The notes under the pieces were generated by a model. It was not told the origin of the DNA. It was given only the letters and a program-made list of their open reading frames with translations, and ran no database searches. A stretch of DNA of 64,000 bases from Nocardioides furvisabuli (lineage in GTDB: Bacteria > Actinomycetota > Actinomycetes > Propionibacteriales > Nocardioidaceae): NCBI RefSeq assembly GCF_021083185.1, contig NZ_JAIGQB010000001.1, forward strand, positions 558,001-622,000. The letters run 5' to 3'. The translations under genes were made by a program, and so were the position numbers. Each line of letters starts with the position of its first letter. The first letter of the stretch is position 1. Positions 1-9,204 of this stretch are shown here, one piece after another.

Positions 1-264
1 GAGCTCGGCGACGCAGAACTCCGCCACTAGCGGAGTGCCGGGGCCGGCGATGGGCTCCTCGTGCTCACACCCCGCGACCGTGAACGACGCGGCTGTGTGG
101 ATGGACTCGGGCGGATGGAGGTCGGCCCACCGGGCAGCAACCTGAAGGAGCTCCGCGGCCGCGCGGTCCTCGGCAGTCTTCGAGCCACGGGCGAGCGCGA
201 GCAGGTCCGAGGCGGTGAGGTCCTCGACCTCACCTGCTCCGGGCCCCGCCAGCGTCTCGATCAT
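1..264 (-). CDS. DUF222/HNH-type protein, N-terminal fragment
   Basis: This is the first 88 codons of a minus-strand gene that runs off the left edge. The reading frame is open and contains the motifs PESIHTAASF and EHEEPIAGPG followed by AEFCVAEL. I recognise these from the N-terminal DUF222-like region of the multi-copy HNH endonuclease family of Nocardioides and relatives. The HNH domain itself would lie outside the window. The ATG at 264 is used; an in-frame GTG eight codons upstream (288) is an alternative. The biological role of this family is not established. Family call is from motif memory, so moderately sure. Confidence 0.7.
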   Translation of the reverse strand, partial: MIETLAGPGAGEVEDLTASDLLALARGSKTAEDRAAAELLQVAARWADLHPPESIHTAASFTVAGCEHEEPIAGPGTPLVAEFCVAEL

Positions 265-434
265 GCGTTCGATGATAGGGAAGGCCACCGACAGTGGGTC
301 TCGGTACGCCTGCTCGTTCCTCGCGGGCTGTTCGACCGGCGAGAGTGAGCCGAGTCCGAGGGAACGGACGGCCCGGCCCCTGTTGCGCTCATCACACCCG
401 GGGCTATGTTGGCGGCGACTCATCAGGAGTGGCC
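265..434. promoter_or_regulatory. Divergent intergenic region, HNH gene / GAF regulator
   Basis: About 170 bases separate the two divergent starts and must hold both promoters. A CAGGAG ribosome-binding site (424-429) lies five bases before the ATG at 435. I see no clear operator or sigma-70 promoter with good boxes. Confidence 0.4.
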
Positions 435-1661
435 ATGACCAGCGATGACCTGCACGCCCGCCGCGTGAGGGCGGTGCGCGCCTGGACGCAGTTCGTGTCA
501 GCCGGCGAGGAGCAGGCCGAGGCCGCCGTCCGGCCCGAGATCCTGCGGAGCTGGCAGCTCTCCGGAGTCGTGTCGCCGACCGTGACCGAGGCGCCGCTCG
601 CCGACGAGGGCGACACGGCGGAGTTCTGGAGCACCTCGCCGCTGCAGACCGCGGTCCAGCGGGTCCAGGACGAGCTGCGGCGCACCGCCGAGGACGGTGA
701 CCTGGTCATCGCGGTCACCGACGAGCAGACCCGCATCCTGTGGACGTACGGCGGTCGCGTGATGCGCCGCAAGGCCGAGACGGTCAACTTCGTGCCGGGC
801 GGTCGCTGGGACGAGGCCAGCGTCGGCACCAACGCGCTGGCCATCGCGGGCCGCACCGCCGCGCCCGCCATGGTGTTCAGCGCCGAGCACTACGCCGAGG
901 TCGTGCACAACTGGGTGTGCTGGGCCGCACCCGTCTTCGACCCCGCGACGGGTCGCTCGCTCGGGGTGATCGACCTGTCGACCACCTGGGACCGCACCCA
1001 CCCGATCGGCCTCGCGACGGCGCGGGTGATGGCCCGGTTGATCGAGGGTGCGCTGCCGGCCGACCGGCGTACGACCCACGTGGGGGCTGCCGGCCCCAGT
1101 GAGCCGGGCCTCACGCTGACGCTCCTCGGCACCGCGGAGGTGTGGCTCGACGGCCAGCGGCTGCTGCTGAACCGGCGCCAGACCGAGATCCTCGCGCTGC
1201 TCGCCCTGCACCCCGAGGGGCTCTCGGTGGAGCACCTCCACGCGCTGCTCTACGGCGACTCCGCGGTGACCACCTCGACCCTCAAGGCCGAGGTCTCCCA
1301 CCTGCGCGCCGCTCTGTCGGGCCAGCTGTCCTCGCGCCCCTACCGGCTCACGATGCCGGTGGCCACGGACATCGAGGAGGTGCAGCGGTTGCTGCGCCGC
1401 GGCGACGTACGCGCTGCCGTGCGGGCCTACGGTGGCGACCTGCTGCCCGGCACCGACTCGCCCGCACTGGTGCAGATGGGCGACTACCTCGCGGTGAGCG
1501 TCCGCGAGGCTCTGCTGGCGCACCCGGACCCCGACGCCGTGCTGCGCTACAGCGAGCTCGCGCCCTACGACACGGCTGTCGTCGAGGCCTGCCTGGCGGC
1601 GCTGCCGGTGCACCACCCCATTGCCCCGTTGCTGAAGGGCAAGCTCGCGTCGGCACGCTGA
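435..1661 (+). CDS. GAF domain / winged-helix transcriptional regulator
   Basis: The protein has 408 residues. A GAF domain spans about residues 70-205 and carries the signature GGRWDEASVGTNALA (about 122-136), which is typical of AcoR-type sensor domains. The C-terminal part (about 225-310) looks like an OmpR-like winged helix (RRQTEILALLALHPEGLS, then a recognition-helix region TTSTLKAEVSHLRAAL). It lacks the AAA+ sigma-54 activation domain of AcoR. The ATG at 435 has a CAGGAG site; upstream in-frame codons have none. It lies 100 bases before the coxSLMG operon in the same direction, so it is probably the regulator of that operon. This is inferred from position; the ligand is unknown. Confidence 0.8.
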   Translation: MTSDDLHARRVRAVRAWTQFVSAGEEQAEAAVRPEILRSWQLSGVVSPTVTEAPLADEGDTAEFWSTSPLQTAVQRVQDELRRTAEDGDLVIAVTDEQTRILWTYGGRVMRRKAETVNFVPGGRWDEASVGTNALAIAGRTAAPAMVFSAEHYAEVVHNWVCWAAPVFDPATGRSLGVIDLSTTWDRTHPIGLATARVMARLIEGALPADRRTTHVGAAGPSEPGLTLTLLGTAEVWLDGQRLLLNRRQTEILALLALHPEGLSVEHLHALLYGDSAVTTSTLKAEVSHLRAALSGQLSSRPYRLTMPVATDIEEVQRLLRRGDVRAAVRAYGGDLLPGTDSPALVQMGDYLAVSVREALLAHPDPDAVLRYSELAPYDTAVVEACLAALPVHHPIAPLLKGKLASAR

Positions 1662-1761
1662 AGCGGCTGACCAGACCGACCTACCTTCCACCAACCACGG
1701 CGACCTAGGTTCGGCCCCGACGTGACCTGCCTCACACTGGACCTCAATTGGGAGTGGCCTG

Positions 1762-2231
<470 letters not shown>

Positions 2232-2235
<4 letters not shown>

Positions 2236-4694
2236 CCGCCACCCAGGACCGTCCCGCCGCCGAGATCGGCAAGGACCGCCGCCGCAAGGAGGACCAGCGC
2301 CTCATCACCGGGCGTACGCGCTGGACCGACAACATCACGCTGCCGGGGATGCTGCACCTCGCGATGGTGCGCAGTCCCTTCGCCCACGCCACGATCACCT
2401 CGGTCGACGTCGAGGCAGCGAAGGCCTCGCCCAACGTCGTCGCGGTGCTCTCGGGCAAGGACTTCGGCGACGAGCTCGGCGTGTGCATCAACGCCTGGCC
2501 CATCACGCCCGACCAGAAGACCCCGGGCCACTCGCCGATGCCCGCCGACCGTGCGGCCTTCGCGGGCGAGATCGTCGCCGTCGTGGTCGCCCGCAGCGCT
2601 GCCGAGGCACGCGACGCCGCGGAGCTCGTCGACGTCGAGTACGACGAGCAGCCGGCGGTGATCGGCATCAAGAACGCGTTGCGGGACGAGGTGCTCGCCC
2701 ACCCCGACCTCGGCACCAACAAGTCGGCGCTGTGGGTCTTCGACTCCGCCGAGGCCGGCACCGGCTCGGACGTCGAGGCCGCCATCGAGACCGCGCGCAC
2801 CGACGGCATCCTCATCGAGCGGGAGTACCGCCAGCAGCGGCTCATCCCCGCCTTCATGGAGCCGCGCAGCGTCGTCGTCGACCCGACGGGCGAGCAGATC
2901 ACCATGTGGTCGGCCACCCAGATCCCGCACATCCTGCGTTTCGCGCTCGCGGCCACCACCGGTGTGCCGGAGTCGAAGATCCGCGTCATCGCCCCCGACG
3001 TCGGCGGCGGCTTCGGCGGCAAGCTCCAGACCACGCCGGAGGAGTGGATCGCCTGGGCCGTGGCCCGCCGGCTGTCCAAGCCGGTGAAGTACACCGAGAC
3101 CCGCAGCGAGAGCCTGATGGCTGCCCACCACGGTCGCGACCAGGTCCAGACGCTGACCCTCGCAGCCGACAAGGAGGGCAACGTCACCGGCTTCAAGGTG
3201 CACCTCGACGCCGACCTCGGGGCCTACATCGCCGTGGTCGGCGGCGGCGTGCCGGTGCTCGGCGCCTTCATGTTCAACGCGATCTACAAGTTCCCGTCCT
3301 ACCGCTTCGAGTGCCAGACGGTGCTGACCAACACCACCTTCACCGACGCCTACCGCGGCGCCGGTCGCCCCGAGGCGACGTACGCCATCGAGCGGATCAT
3401 GGACGAGCTGGCCGCGGAGGTCGGGGTCGACCCGCTGGAGATCCGCGAGCGCAACTGGATCAAGCACGAGGAGTTCCCCTTCACGACCGTCGCCGGGCTG
3501 GAGTACGACACCGGCAACTACGAGGCCGCCACCGCCAAGGCCAAGGAGTCGTTCGGCTACGACGCGCTGCGTGCGGAGCAGAAGGAGCGTCGCGAGCGCG
3601 GTGACCGGGTGCAGCTCGGCATCGGCGTCTCCACCTTCACCGAGATGTGCGGCCTGGCCCCGAGCCGGGTGCTCGGCAGCCTCGACTACGGCGCCGGCGG
3701 CTGGGAGCACGCGAGCGTGCGGATGCTGGCCACCGGCAAGGTCGAGATCGTCACCGGTGCCAGTGCTCACGGCCAGGGCCACGAGACGGCGTTCAGCCAG
3801 ATCGTCGCCGACCGGCTCGGTGTGCCCTTCGAGGACGTCGAGGTGCTGCACGGCGACACCCAGATCGCGCACAAGGGCCTCGACACCTACGGCTCGCGCT
3901 CGCTGGTCGTCGGCGGCGAGGCGCTGGTCAAGGCCGTCGACAAGGTCATCGACAAGGCCAAGCACCTCGCGGCGCACCTGCTCGAGGCCAGCGAGGACGA
4001 CCTCGAGTACAAGGGCGGGCGCTTCACCGTCGCCGGCACCGACCAGGGGGTGGCTATCCAGGAGCTCGCCACGGCGGCCTTCGCGGCGCACAACTACCCC
4101 GAGGACATGGAGCCGAGCATCGACGCCGAGGCGACCTACGACCCGGTGAACTTCAACTACCCCCACGGCACGCACCTGTGCGCGATGGAGGTCGACACCG
4201 AGACCGGCGCGGTCAAGATGCGCAAGTACACCTGCTGCGACGACATCGGGACGATCATCAACCCGCTCATCGTCGCCGGGCAGGTCCACGGCGGCCTGGT
4301 GCAGGGCATCGCGCAGGCGTTGTGGGAGGAGGCGGTGCACGACGAGGCCGGCACTCTCGTGAGCGGGTCCTTCGTCGACTACCTGCTGCCGACGTCGGCC
4401 GACACGATCTCCTTCGACGTCGTCCACACCGACGACCCGAGCATCTGCACCACCAACACGCTCGGCACCAAGGGCGTCGGCGAGGCCGGCACCATCGCCT
4501 CGACCCCGGCCGTGGTCAACGCGGTCGTCGACGCCGTACGCCACCTCGGCGTCAGCGACATCCAGATGCCGTGCACCCCGGAGCGGGTGTGGCGCGCGAT
4601 CCACGCAGGCGACAGCGACGCACCGACACCGGAGACGGCGATGCCCCACTTCAGCGAAGGTGCGCTCAACCAGGACGAAGGAGCAGGCCAGTGA
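2232..4694 (+). CDS. coxL: Form II molybdenum hydroxylase large subunit (CoxL-like)
   Basis: The 820-residue protein is a molybdopterin-cytosine-dinucleotide-type hydroxylase subunit of the xanthine oxidase family. The active-site loop reads AYRGAGR (residues 373-379), the form II signature. Form I CO dehydrogenases have AYXCSFR with the copper-binding cysteine, which is absent here. A catalytic glutamate is seen in GVGEAG (E751). Form II enzymes have been annotated as CODH but their physiological substrate is often unknown; a purine, aldehyde or N-heterocycle is possible. The ATG at 2232 overlaps the coxS stop. Subunit identity is certain; CO as substrate is doubtful. Confidence 0.9.
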
Positions 4695-5536
4695 TCCCGG
4701 TGCAGTTCGACTACCTCGCACCCGCGTCGGTCGAGGAGGCGCTCTCGGCGCTCGGCCAGCACGGCGACGACGCGAAGATCCTGGCCGGCGGGCAGAGCCT
4801 GCTCCCGGTGCTGAGGATGCGGCTCAACGCCCCCGAGGTCGTCATCGACCTCGGCGGCATCGCCTCCCTCCGCGGGATCCGCGACGACGGGGACGCCATC
4901 GTGATCGGTGCGATGACGACCCACCACGACGTACGCGACCACGCACTGGTCAAGGAGCACGCGCTGCTGCTCTCGAAGGCCGCCGCGGAGGTCGCCGACT
5001 CGCAGATCCGGCACCGCGGCACGTTCGGCGGCGCCCTGGCGCACGCCGACCCGGCGGGCGACCTCGGAGCCCCGGCGCTCGCGCTCGGCGCGCAGTTCGT
5101 GATCGCCGGCGCCGGTGGGACCCGGACAGTCGAGGCCTCGGACTTCTTCGTCGACCTCTTCGAGACCGCCATCGGCGAGGACGAGATCCTCACCGAGGTG
5201 CGCATCCCGAAGCACACCGGGTGGGGCGCGCACTACGAGAAGTTCGTGCGGGTCGCGCACCAGTGGCCCATCGTCGCGATCGCCGCGACCGTGAAGGGTT
5301 CCATCGACGAGGCACGCGTGGGCCTGACCAACATGGGCTCCACGCCGCTGCGGGCCACCGCCACCGAGCAGGCGCTCACCGGCGCCACGGCCACCGAGGA
5401 CGGCGTACGCGCTGCCGCCGAGCTGGCGGCGGAGGGCACCAACCCGCCGTCGGACCTCAACGGCGCCGCCGACTACCGCCAGCACCTGGCGCGCGTGCTC
5501 ACCGGTCGGGCCGTCCTCAAGGCCGCGGGGGTCTGA
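4691..5536 (+). CDS. coxM: CO dehydrogenase-type medium subunit (FAD-binding)
   Basis: The 281-residue protein has the FAD-binding motifs of CoxM: AGGQSLLP (about 32-39) and GTFGGALAHADP (about 110-121). It transfers electrons from the 2Fe-2S subunit through FAD to the acceptor. The GTG start at 4691 overlaps the coxL stop (GTGA), so all three subunits are translationally coupled. Length matches the family (about 280-290). Confidence 0.94.
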   Translation: MIPVQFDYLAPASVEEALSALGQHGDDAKILAGGQSLLPVLRMRLNAPEVVIDLGGIASLRGIRDDGDAIVIGAMTTHHDVRDHALVKEHALLLSKAAAEVADSQIRHRGTFGGALAHADPAGDLGAPALALGAQFVIAGAGGTRTVEASDFFVDLFETAIGEDEILTEVRIPKHTGWGAHYEKFVRVAHQWPIVAIAATVKGSIDEARVGLTNMGSTPLRATATEQALTGATATEDGVRAAAELAAEGTNPPSDLNGAADYRQHLARVLTGRAVLKAAGV

Positions 5537-5538
5537 GG

Positions 5539-6237
5539 GTGGAGCTGAACCACCGCTTCACCGTCCCCATCGGCGTCGAGGAGACCTGGGCGCACTTCAA
5601 CGACATCGCCTCGGTGGCCGAGTGCTTCCCGGGCGCGCAGGTCACCGAGGCCGACGAGAGCTCGTTCGCCGGCTCGGTGAAGGTCAAGCTCGGGCCGATC
5701 GCCCTGCAGTACAACGGCTCGGGCACCTTCGTGGAGAAGGACGAGGCGGCGCACCGCTTCGTCGTCGACGCCAAGGGCAAGGACAAGCGCGGCAACGGCA
5801 CCGCCGGCGCGAAGGTCACCGTCACGATGACCGAGGCGACCGGCGGCGCCACCGACGTGTCGGTGGAGACCGACCTCGCGATCACCGGCAAGCCCGCGCA
5901 GTTCGGACGCGGTGTGATGCAGGACGTCTCCGACAAGCTCCTCGGCCAGTTCGTCGCCTGCCTCGAGCAGCGACTGGCGGCCCCGGAGCCTGAGCCCGCG
6001 GCACCCGAGCCGGCACCGGTCGCGGTGCCGCCCGCACCCGCCCAGCCGGGTGCCCACGCAGCCGCACCACCCCCGCCGCCGACGCCGCTCAGGTCCCCGC
6101 CGCCTCCGCCGCCCGCGCCCACCGAGGCGCTCGACCTCGGGAGCGCGGTGCTGCCGATCCTGGCCAGGACCTACTGGAAGCCGGCGCTCGCTGCGGTGGT
6201 GGGCCTCCTGCTCCTGCGGCGGTTGCTCCGGGGCTGA
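5539..6237 (+). CDS. coxG: CoxG-like SRPBCC protein with C-terminal membrane anchor
   Basis: The 232-residue product starts at GTG, two bases after coxM. Residues 1-145 form an SRPBCC/CoxG fold (start VELNHRF, core GPIALQYNG, end of domain near QDVSDKLLGQFVACLEQRL). A proline/alanine/glutamate-rich linker covers about 146-198, and a hydrophobic helix with arginines behind it (about 214-228) ends the protein. In carboxydotrophs CoxG recruits the enzyme to the membrane; the anchor here fits that role. No coxD, coxE or coxF maturation genes are found in the window, so molybdenum-site maturation genes must lie elsewhere or not be needed. Confidence 0.88.
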   Translation: MELNHRFTVPIGVEETWAHFNDIASVAECFPGAQVTEADESSFAGSVKVKLGPIALQYNGSGTFVEKDEAAHRFVVDAKGKDKRGNGTAGAKVTVTMTEATGGATDVSVETDLAITGKPAQFGRGVMQDVSDKLLGQFVACLEQRLAAPEPEPAAPEPAPVAVPPAPAQPGAHAAAPPPPPTPLRSPPPPPPAPTEALDLGSAVLPILARTYWKPALAAVVGLLLLRRLLRG

Positions 6238-6250
6238 GGTGCCGCACGGC

Positions 6251-6862
6251 TCAGAAGACGCCGAGCGGGCGGAACTGCACGGAGATGCGCGGCCCGGAGC
6301 GAGCCACCTTGGGCACCGAGTGCTGCCAGGTGCGCTGGCACGAGCCGCCCATCACCACGAGGTCCCCGTGCCCCATGGTCAGCGCGACCGACTCCCCGCC
6401 GCCGCGCGGACGCAGCAGCAGGCGGCGGGGGTCGCCGGCGCTGACGATGGCGACCATCGTGTCGGCGCTGCTGCCACGCCCGATCGTGTCGCCGTGCCAG
6501 GCCACGGAGTCGCGGCCGTCGCGGTAGTAGCAGCACCCGGCGCTGACGAACGGCTCGCCCAGCTCGGGGAGGTAGTGCGCGCTCAGGTCCTCGCGCGCAC
6601 GCTCGAGCGCAGCGTGGGGGAGGCGCTCGCCGGGCAGGTAGGTGTGCACCAGGCGGGGCACGTCGACGACGGCGTCGTACATCTCGCGGCGCTCGGAGCG
6701 CCACGGGACTCGTGCGACGAGCGCGGCGAAGACGTCGTCGGGGTCGTCGAGCCAGTCGCGCTGCACATCGACCCACGCGCCGTGCGAGAGCGCGAGGCGC
6801 TCGGGCGCGAGCCCGGTGGCGGCGGGGGCATGGTCGGCGAAGAGGGACGTCTGGAAGTCCAC
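6251..6862 (-). CDS. alkB: AlkB-type Fe(II)/2-oxoglutarate dioxygenase, DNA alkylation repair
   Basis: The 203-residue protein has the complete AlkB active site. Iron ligands are H123 and D125 (WHGD) and H181 (WQHSVPK), and 2-oxoglutarate is bound by the RISVQFR motif (R192 to R198). The family reverses N-methyl lesions such as 1-methyladenine and 3-methylcytosine in DNA or RNA by oxidative demethylation. The start is a GTG at 6862. A perfect palindromic LexA-type box (6884-6899) lies 21 bases upstream, so damage induction is likely. It is convergent with coxG and divergent from the GntR gene. Confidence 0.93.
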   Translation of the reverse strand: MDFQTSLFADHAPAATGLAPERLALSHGAWVDVQRDWLDDPDDVFAALVARVPWRSERREMYDAVVDVPRLVHTYLPGERLPHAALERAREDLSAHYLPELGEPFVSAGCCYYRDGRDSVAWHGDTIGRGSSADTMVAIVSAGDPRRLLLRPRGGGESVALTMGHGDLVVMGGSCQRTWQHSVPKVARSGPRISVQFRPLGVF

Positions 6863-6883
6863 GGCGGCAGCCTAGCGCATCGG

Positions 6884-6899
6884 TCGAACAGGTGTTCGA
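6884..6899. promoter_or_regulatory. LexA (SOS) box
   Basis: The sequence TCGAACAGGTGTTCGA is a perfect inverted repeat TCGAAC-N4-GTTCGA. It matches the LexA operator known from mycobacteria and other Gram-positives. It lies in the divergent region between alkB (start 6862, minus) and the GntR gene (start 6979, plus), much closer to alkB. It most likely represses alkB until DNA damage. Confidence 0.85.
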
Positions 6900-6978
6900 T
6901 CCACAGGTTGTCCAAGTCTTTACCACAGACTGCGTCAAAGGGCAGACACCGGTCCAGCCCAGTCCTATCTTGGCAGGC

Positions 6979-7701
6979 ATGGATCCGGTCGACGTCGTCG
7001 TCCCGCGACAGCGGGCGTTGAAGCACGTCCAGGTCCGCGAGCACGTCCGCAGCCTGATCGAGGAGCAGCCCCCGGGGTCGGCGGCCCCCTCCGAGCGCGA
7101 GCTGGTGGCACGCTTCGGTGTGGCCAGGATGACGGTGCGGCAGGCGCTCGATGCGCTCGTCGCCGAGGGTCTGCTCGAGCGCATCCCCGGCCGCGGCACC
7201 TTCGTCGCGCAGCCGCCGAAGACCGCCGGGCGCCTGACGTCCTTCACCGAGGAGATCCGCCGCCGCGGCATGCTCCCGGAGTCGCAGACCCTGCTCGCCC
7301 GCGTCGAGCAGGCCGGCCCCGGTGTGGCGCGCGCGCTCGACATCTCGCCCGGCGACCCCGTGCTGCACTGGCGCCGCCTGCGCCGCGCCGACGGGGCCAT
7401 CGTGTGCGTCGAGGACGCCTACCTCAACGAGGTGCTGCTGCCCGGCTTCCTCCAGCACGGCACGCCCACCAGCCTCTACGAGGCGCTCGGCGCCCGCGGG
7501 CTGCGCCCGACCGAGGTCGAGGACTCCATCAGCGCCGACCGCGCCAGCGCCGACGAGGCCGCGGTGCTCGAGATCGCCGAGGGTGACCCGGTCCTGCGCC
7601 ACGCCCGCCGTGCCGTGTCCGAGGGCCGCATCGTGGAGGTCTCGCGCACCTGCTACCGCCACGACCGCTTCACCGTCTACCTCCAGCTCGCCGACCACTG
7701 A
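6979..7701 (+). CDS. GntR family regulator, HutC/UTRA type
   Basis: The 240-residue protein has an N-terminal GntR winged helix (about 15-80; motifs PSERELVARFGVARMTVRQAL and GRGTFVA). A UTRA effector-binding domain follows (about 95-235; TSFTEEIRRRGM and the closing RTCYRHDRFTVYL). UTRA regulators of this type often sense sugar phosphates or amino-acid-derived ligands. The next plus-strand genes are not transport genes, so the target is unknown. The ATG at 6979 has GGCAGG upstream. No DasR-like operator could be seen with confidence. Confidence 0.88.
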   Translation: MDPVDVVVPRQRALKHVQVREHVRSLIEEQPPGSAAPSERELVARFGVARMTVRQALDALVAEGLLERIPGRGTFVAQPPKTAGRLTSFTEEIRRRGMLPESQTLLARVEQAGPGVARALDISPGDPVLHWRRLRRADGAIVCVEDAYLNEVLLPGFLQHGTPTSLYEALGARGLRPTEVEDSISADRASADEAAVLEIAEGDPVLRHARRAVSEGRIVEVSRTCYRHDRFTVYLQLADH

Positions 7702-7719
7702 GGCGGCGTGGCGGCCGGC

Positions 7720-8298
7720 TCACGCCAGGTCGCTGATCTCCCGCCCGAGGTTGGCCCGCGCGGAGGCTTCCCACAGCGCGCGGGCCTGCGCGGTGTGGAA
7801 GAGGTGCGGCTTCGCCGCGAGGTCGCGCAGCACCGCCGCCCGCCCGGCGCGGAAGTCCGGCTCCGCGACGTGGGCGAAGTCGGCGCGCACCCCGGCGGCG
7901 TAGGTGTCGTAGCGCTCCCGCGGGGCGGCCAGGATCGCCAGGTCGGCGTCGCTCAGCGCGCAGGCGGGAGGGTCGTCGTCGGCCGGCCGGTGGTGGGCGG
8001 TCATCCGCACCAGCCGCGCCACCTCGTCGGCGTACGCCGGCGGGAGGACGCGTTCGGCCCACTGCGCCGACCGCTCCTCGTCGTCGGGACCGCCGTCGTG
8101 GACGGCGTCGTGGAACCACGCGGCGAGCGCCACCGTCGTGGGGTCGAAGCCCGCGCCGGCGTCGGCGAGCAGCTCGAGCCGGTCGAGCACCTCGGCCAGG
8201 TGCAGCCGGTCGTGGTAGCCCGGGCGGTCCCAGGCGGCGAGCAGCTCGTCGCGCAGGTCGTGGTGGTCGGGCAGCGGCCATCGTCCGGCGAGGCTCAT
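7720..8298 (-). CDS. HD-superfamily predicted metal-dependent phosphohydrolase
   Basis: The 192-residue protein carries histidines at YHDRLHL (about 28-34) and an HD doublet in AAWFHDAVHD (H63, D64), the metal-binding pattern of the COG4339-type HD hydrolases. The substrate is unknown. Its ATG overlaps the stop of the upstream MpaB-like gene by four bases (ATGA at 8295-8298), so the two form an operon. Confidence 0.82.
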   Translation of the reverse strand: MSLAGRWPLPDHHDLRDELLAAWDRPGYHDRLHLAEVLDRLELLADAGAGFDPTTVALAAWFHDAVHDGGPDDEERSAQWAERVLPPAYADEVARLVRMTAHHRPADDDPPACALSDADLAILAAPRERYDTYAAGVRADFAHVAEPDFRAGRAAVLRDLAAKPHLFHTAQARALWEASARANLGREISDLA

Positions 8299-9164
8299 GC
8301 CTGCGCTGTCTCCTGCTGGAGCGCCCTCGCTCGCTCGTGCCCCGACGACATCGCCCAGCGGATGGTGCGGGTGCCGAGCTGACCCAGCACGCGGTTGGTC
8401 AGCGGCGGCACCGGCGGCAGCCGCAGCTCACGCCTGGCCTCTGTCGGCAGCAGGCCGATGGCCGCGGCCGCGAGGGTGAGGTAGCCCGGGCGGGCCGCGA
8501 GCGGCAGGTCGGGGTGGAGCAGGAGGAAGGAGATGGCCTCGCGGGCCTCGGGAGTCGCCCGCAGCTCGTGGGCGTAGGCCTCGAGCGCCGTGCGCAGCTC
8601 GGCCTCGGTCCGCGGCGCCCCGATCACGCCGAGGTGCTCGGCCGCGACGGCGGTCTGGGCGACGTAGGTGTCGCGCTCGCCTCCGACGAGCCGCTGCTGG
8701 CCGTAGCGGTCGTGCGCGGCGAGGAAGCTGTCGATCTCGGCGACGTGCACCCAGCCGAGCAGGTGCGGGTCGTTGGCGGCGTACGCCGTGCCGTCGGGCA
8801 TCGTGCCGGTGACCGACTCGTGGGCGCGCTGCACGGCGCGGATCACCTGGAGCGCGTCGCGCTCGGTGCCGAACGTCGTCATCGCGATGTAGGTCGAGAC
8901 CTGCGCGAGCCGGCCCCACATGTCGCCGCGGTAGCCGGAGTGGTCGGCCACCCCCTGCATGGCGGCGGGGTGGAGCGACTGGAGCATGACCGCGCGGATG
9001 CCGCCGACGAACATCGACGCGTCGCCGTGGACGCGCGCGATCGGGGAGTCGGGCGCGAACCACCGTGCGCCGGGCGTGCCGTGGACGCGCTCGCGTGCCT
9101 GCTCGCCGTTCGGCCCGGCCACCTTGCGGAACAGCTCGGCGCCGAGGCGCTCGCGGAGGGTCAT
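8295..9164 (-). CDS. Oxygenase MpaB family protein (DUF2236)
   Basis: The 289-residue protein belongs to the MpaB/latex-clearing-protein-related family. The diagnostic N-terminal block is GDASMFVGGIRAVMLQSLHP (about 48-67), followed by HSGYRGDMWGRL. Later conserved segments include NDPHLLGWVH and YVAQTAV. Members are predicted haem b or oxygenase proteins; some act on rubber or fungal polyketides, but most actinobacterial copies have no known substrate. It starts at ATG 9164 and is coupled to the HD gene. No transmembrane segment or signal peptide is evident. Confidence 0.85.
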   Translation of the reverse strand: MTLRERLGAELFRKVAGPNGEQARERVHGTPGARWFAPDSPIARVHGDASMFVGGIRAVMLQSLHPAAMQGVADHSGYRGDMWGRLAQVSTYIAMTTFGTERDALQVIRAVQRAHESVTGTMPDGTAYAANDPHLLGWVHVAEIDSFLAAHDRYGQQRLVGGERDTYVAQTAVAAEHLGVIGAPRTEAELRTALEAYAHELRATPEAREAISFLLLHPDLPLAARPGYLTLAAAAIGLLPTEARRELRLPPVPPLTNRVLGQLGTRTIRWAMSSGHERARALQQETAQA

Positions 9165-9204
9165 GACCCGAGGCTAGCCAAGGGGCGCAACGGGCCGCGG
9201 CTCG

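Noticed and set aside
1703..1710. ACCTAGGT palindrome upstream of coxS as an operator
   Set aside because: Eight bases alone are too short to support a binding site; kept only as a remark.
6900..6978. DasR/NagR-type operator upstream of the GntR gene
   Set aside because: Only half-sites such as GGTCCAG are seen; no dyad of the needed form.
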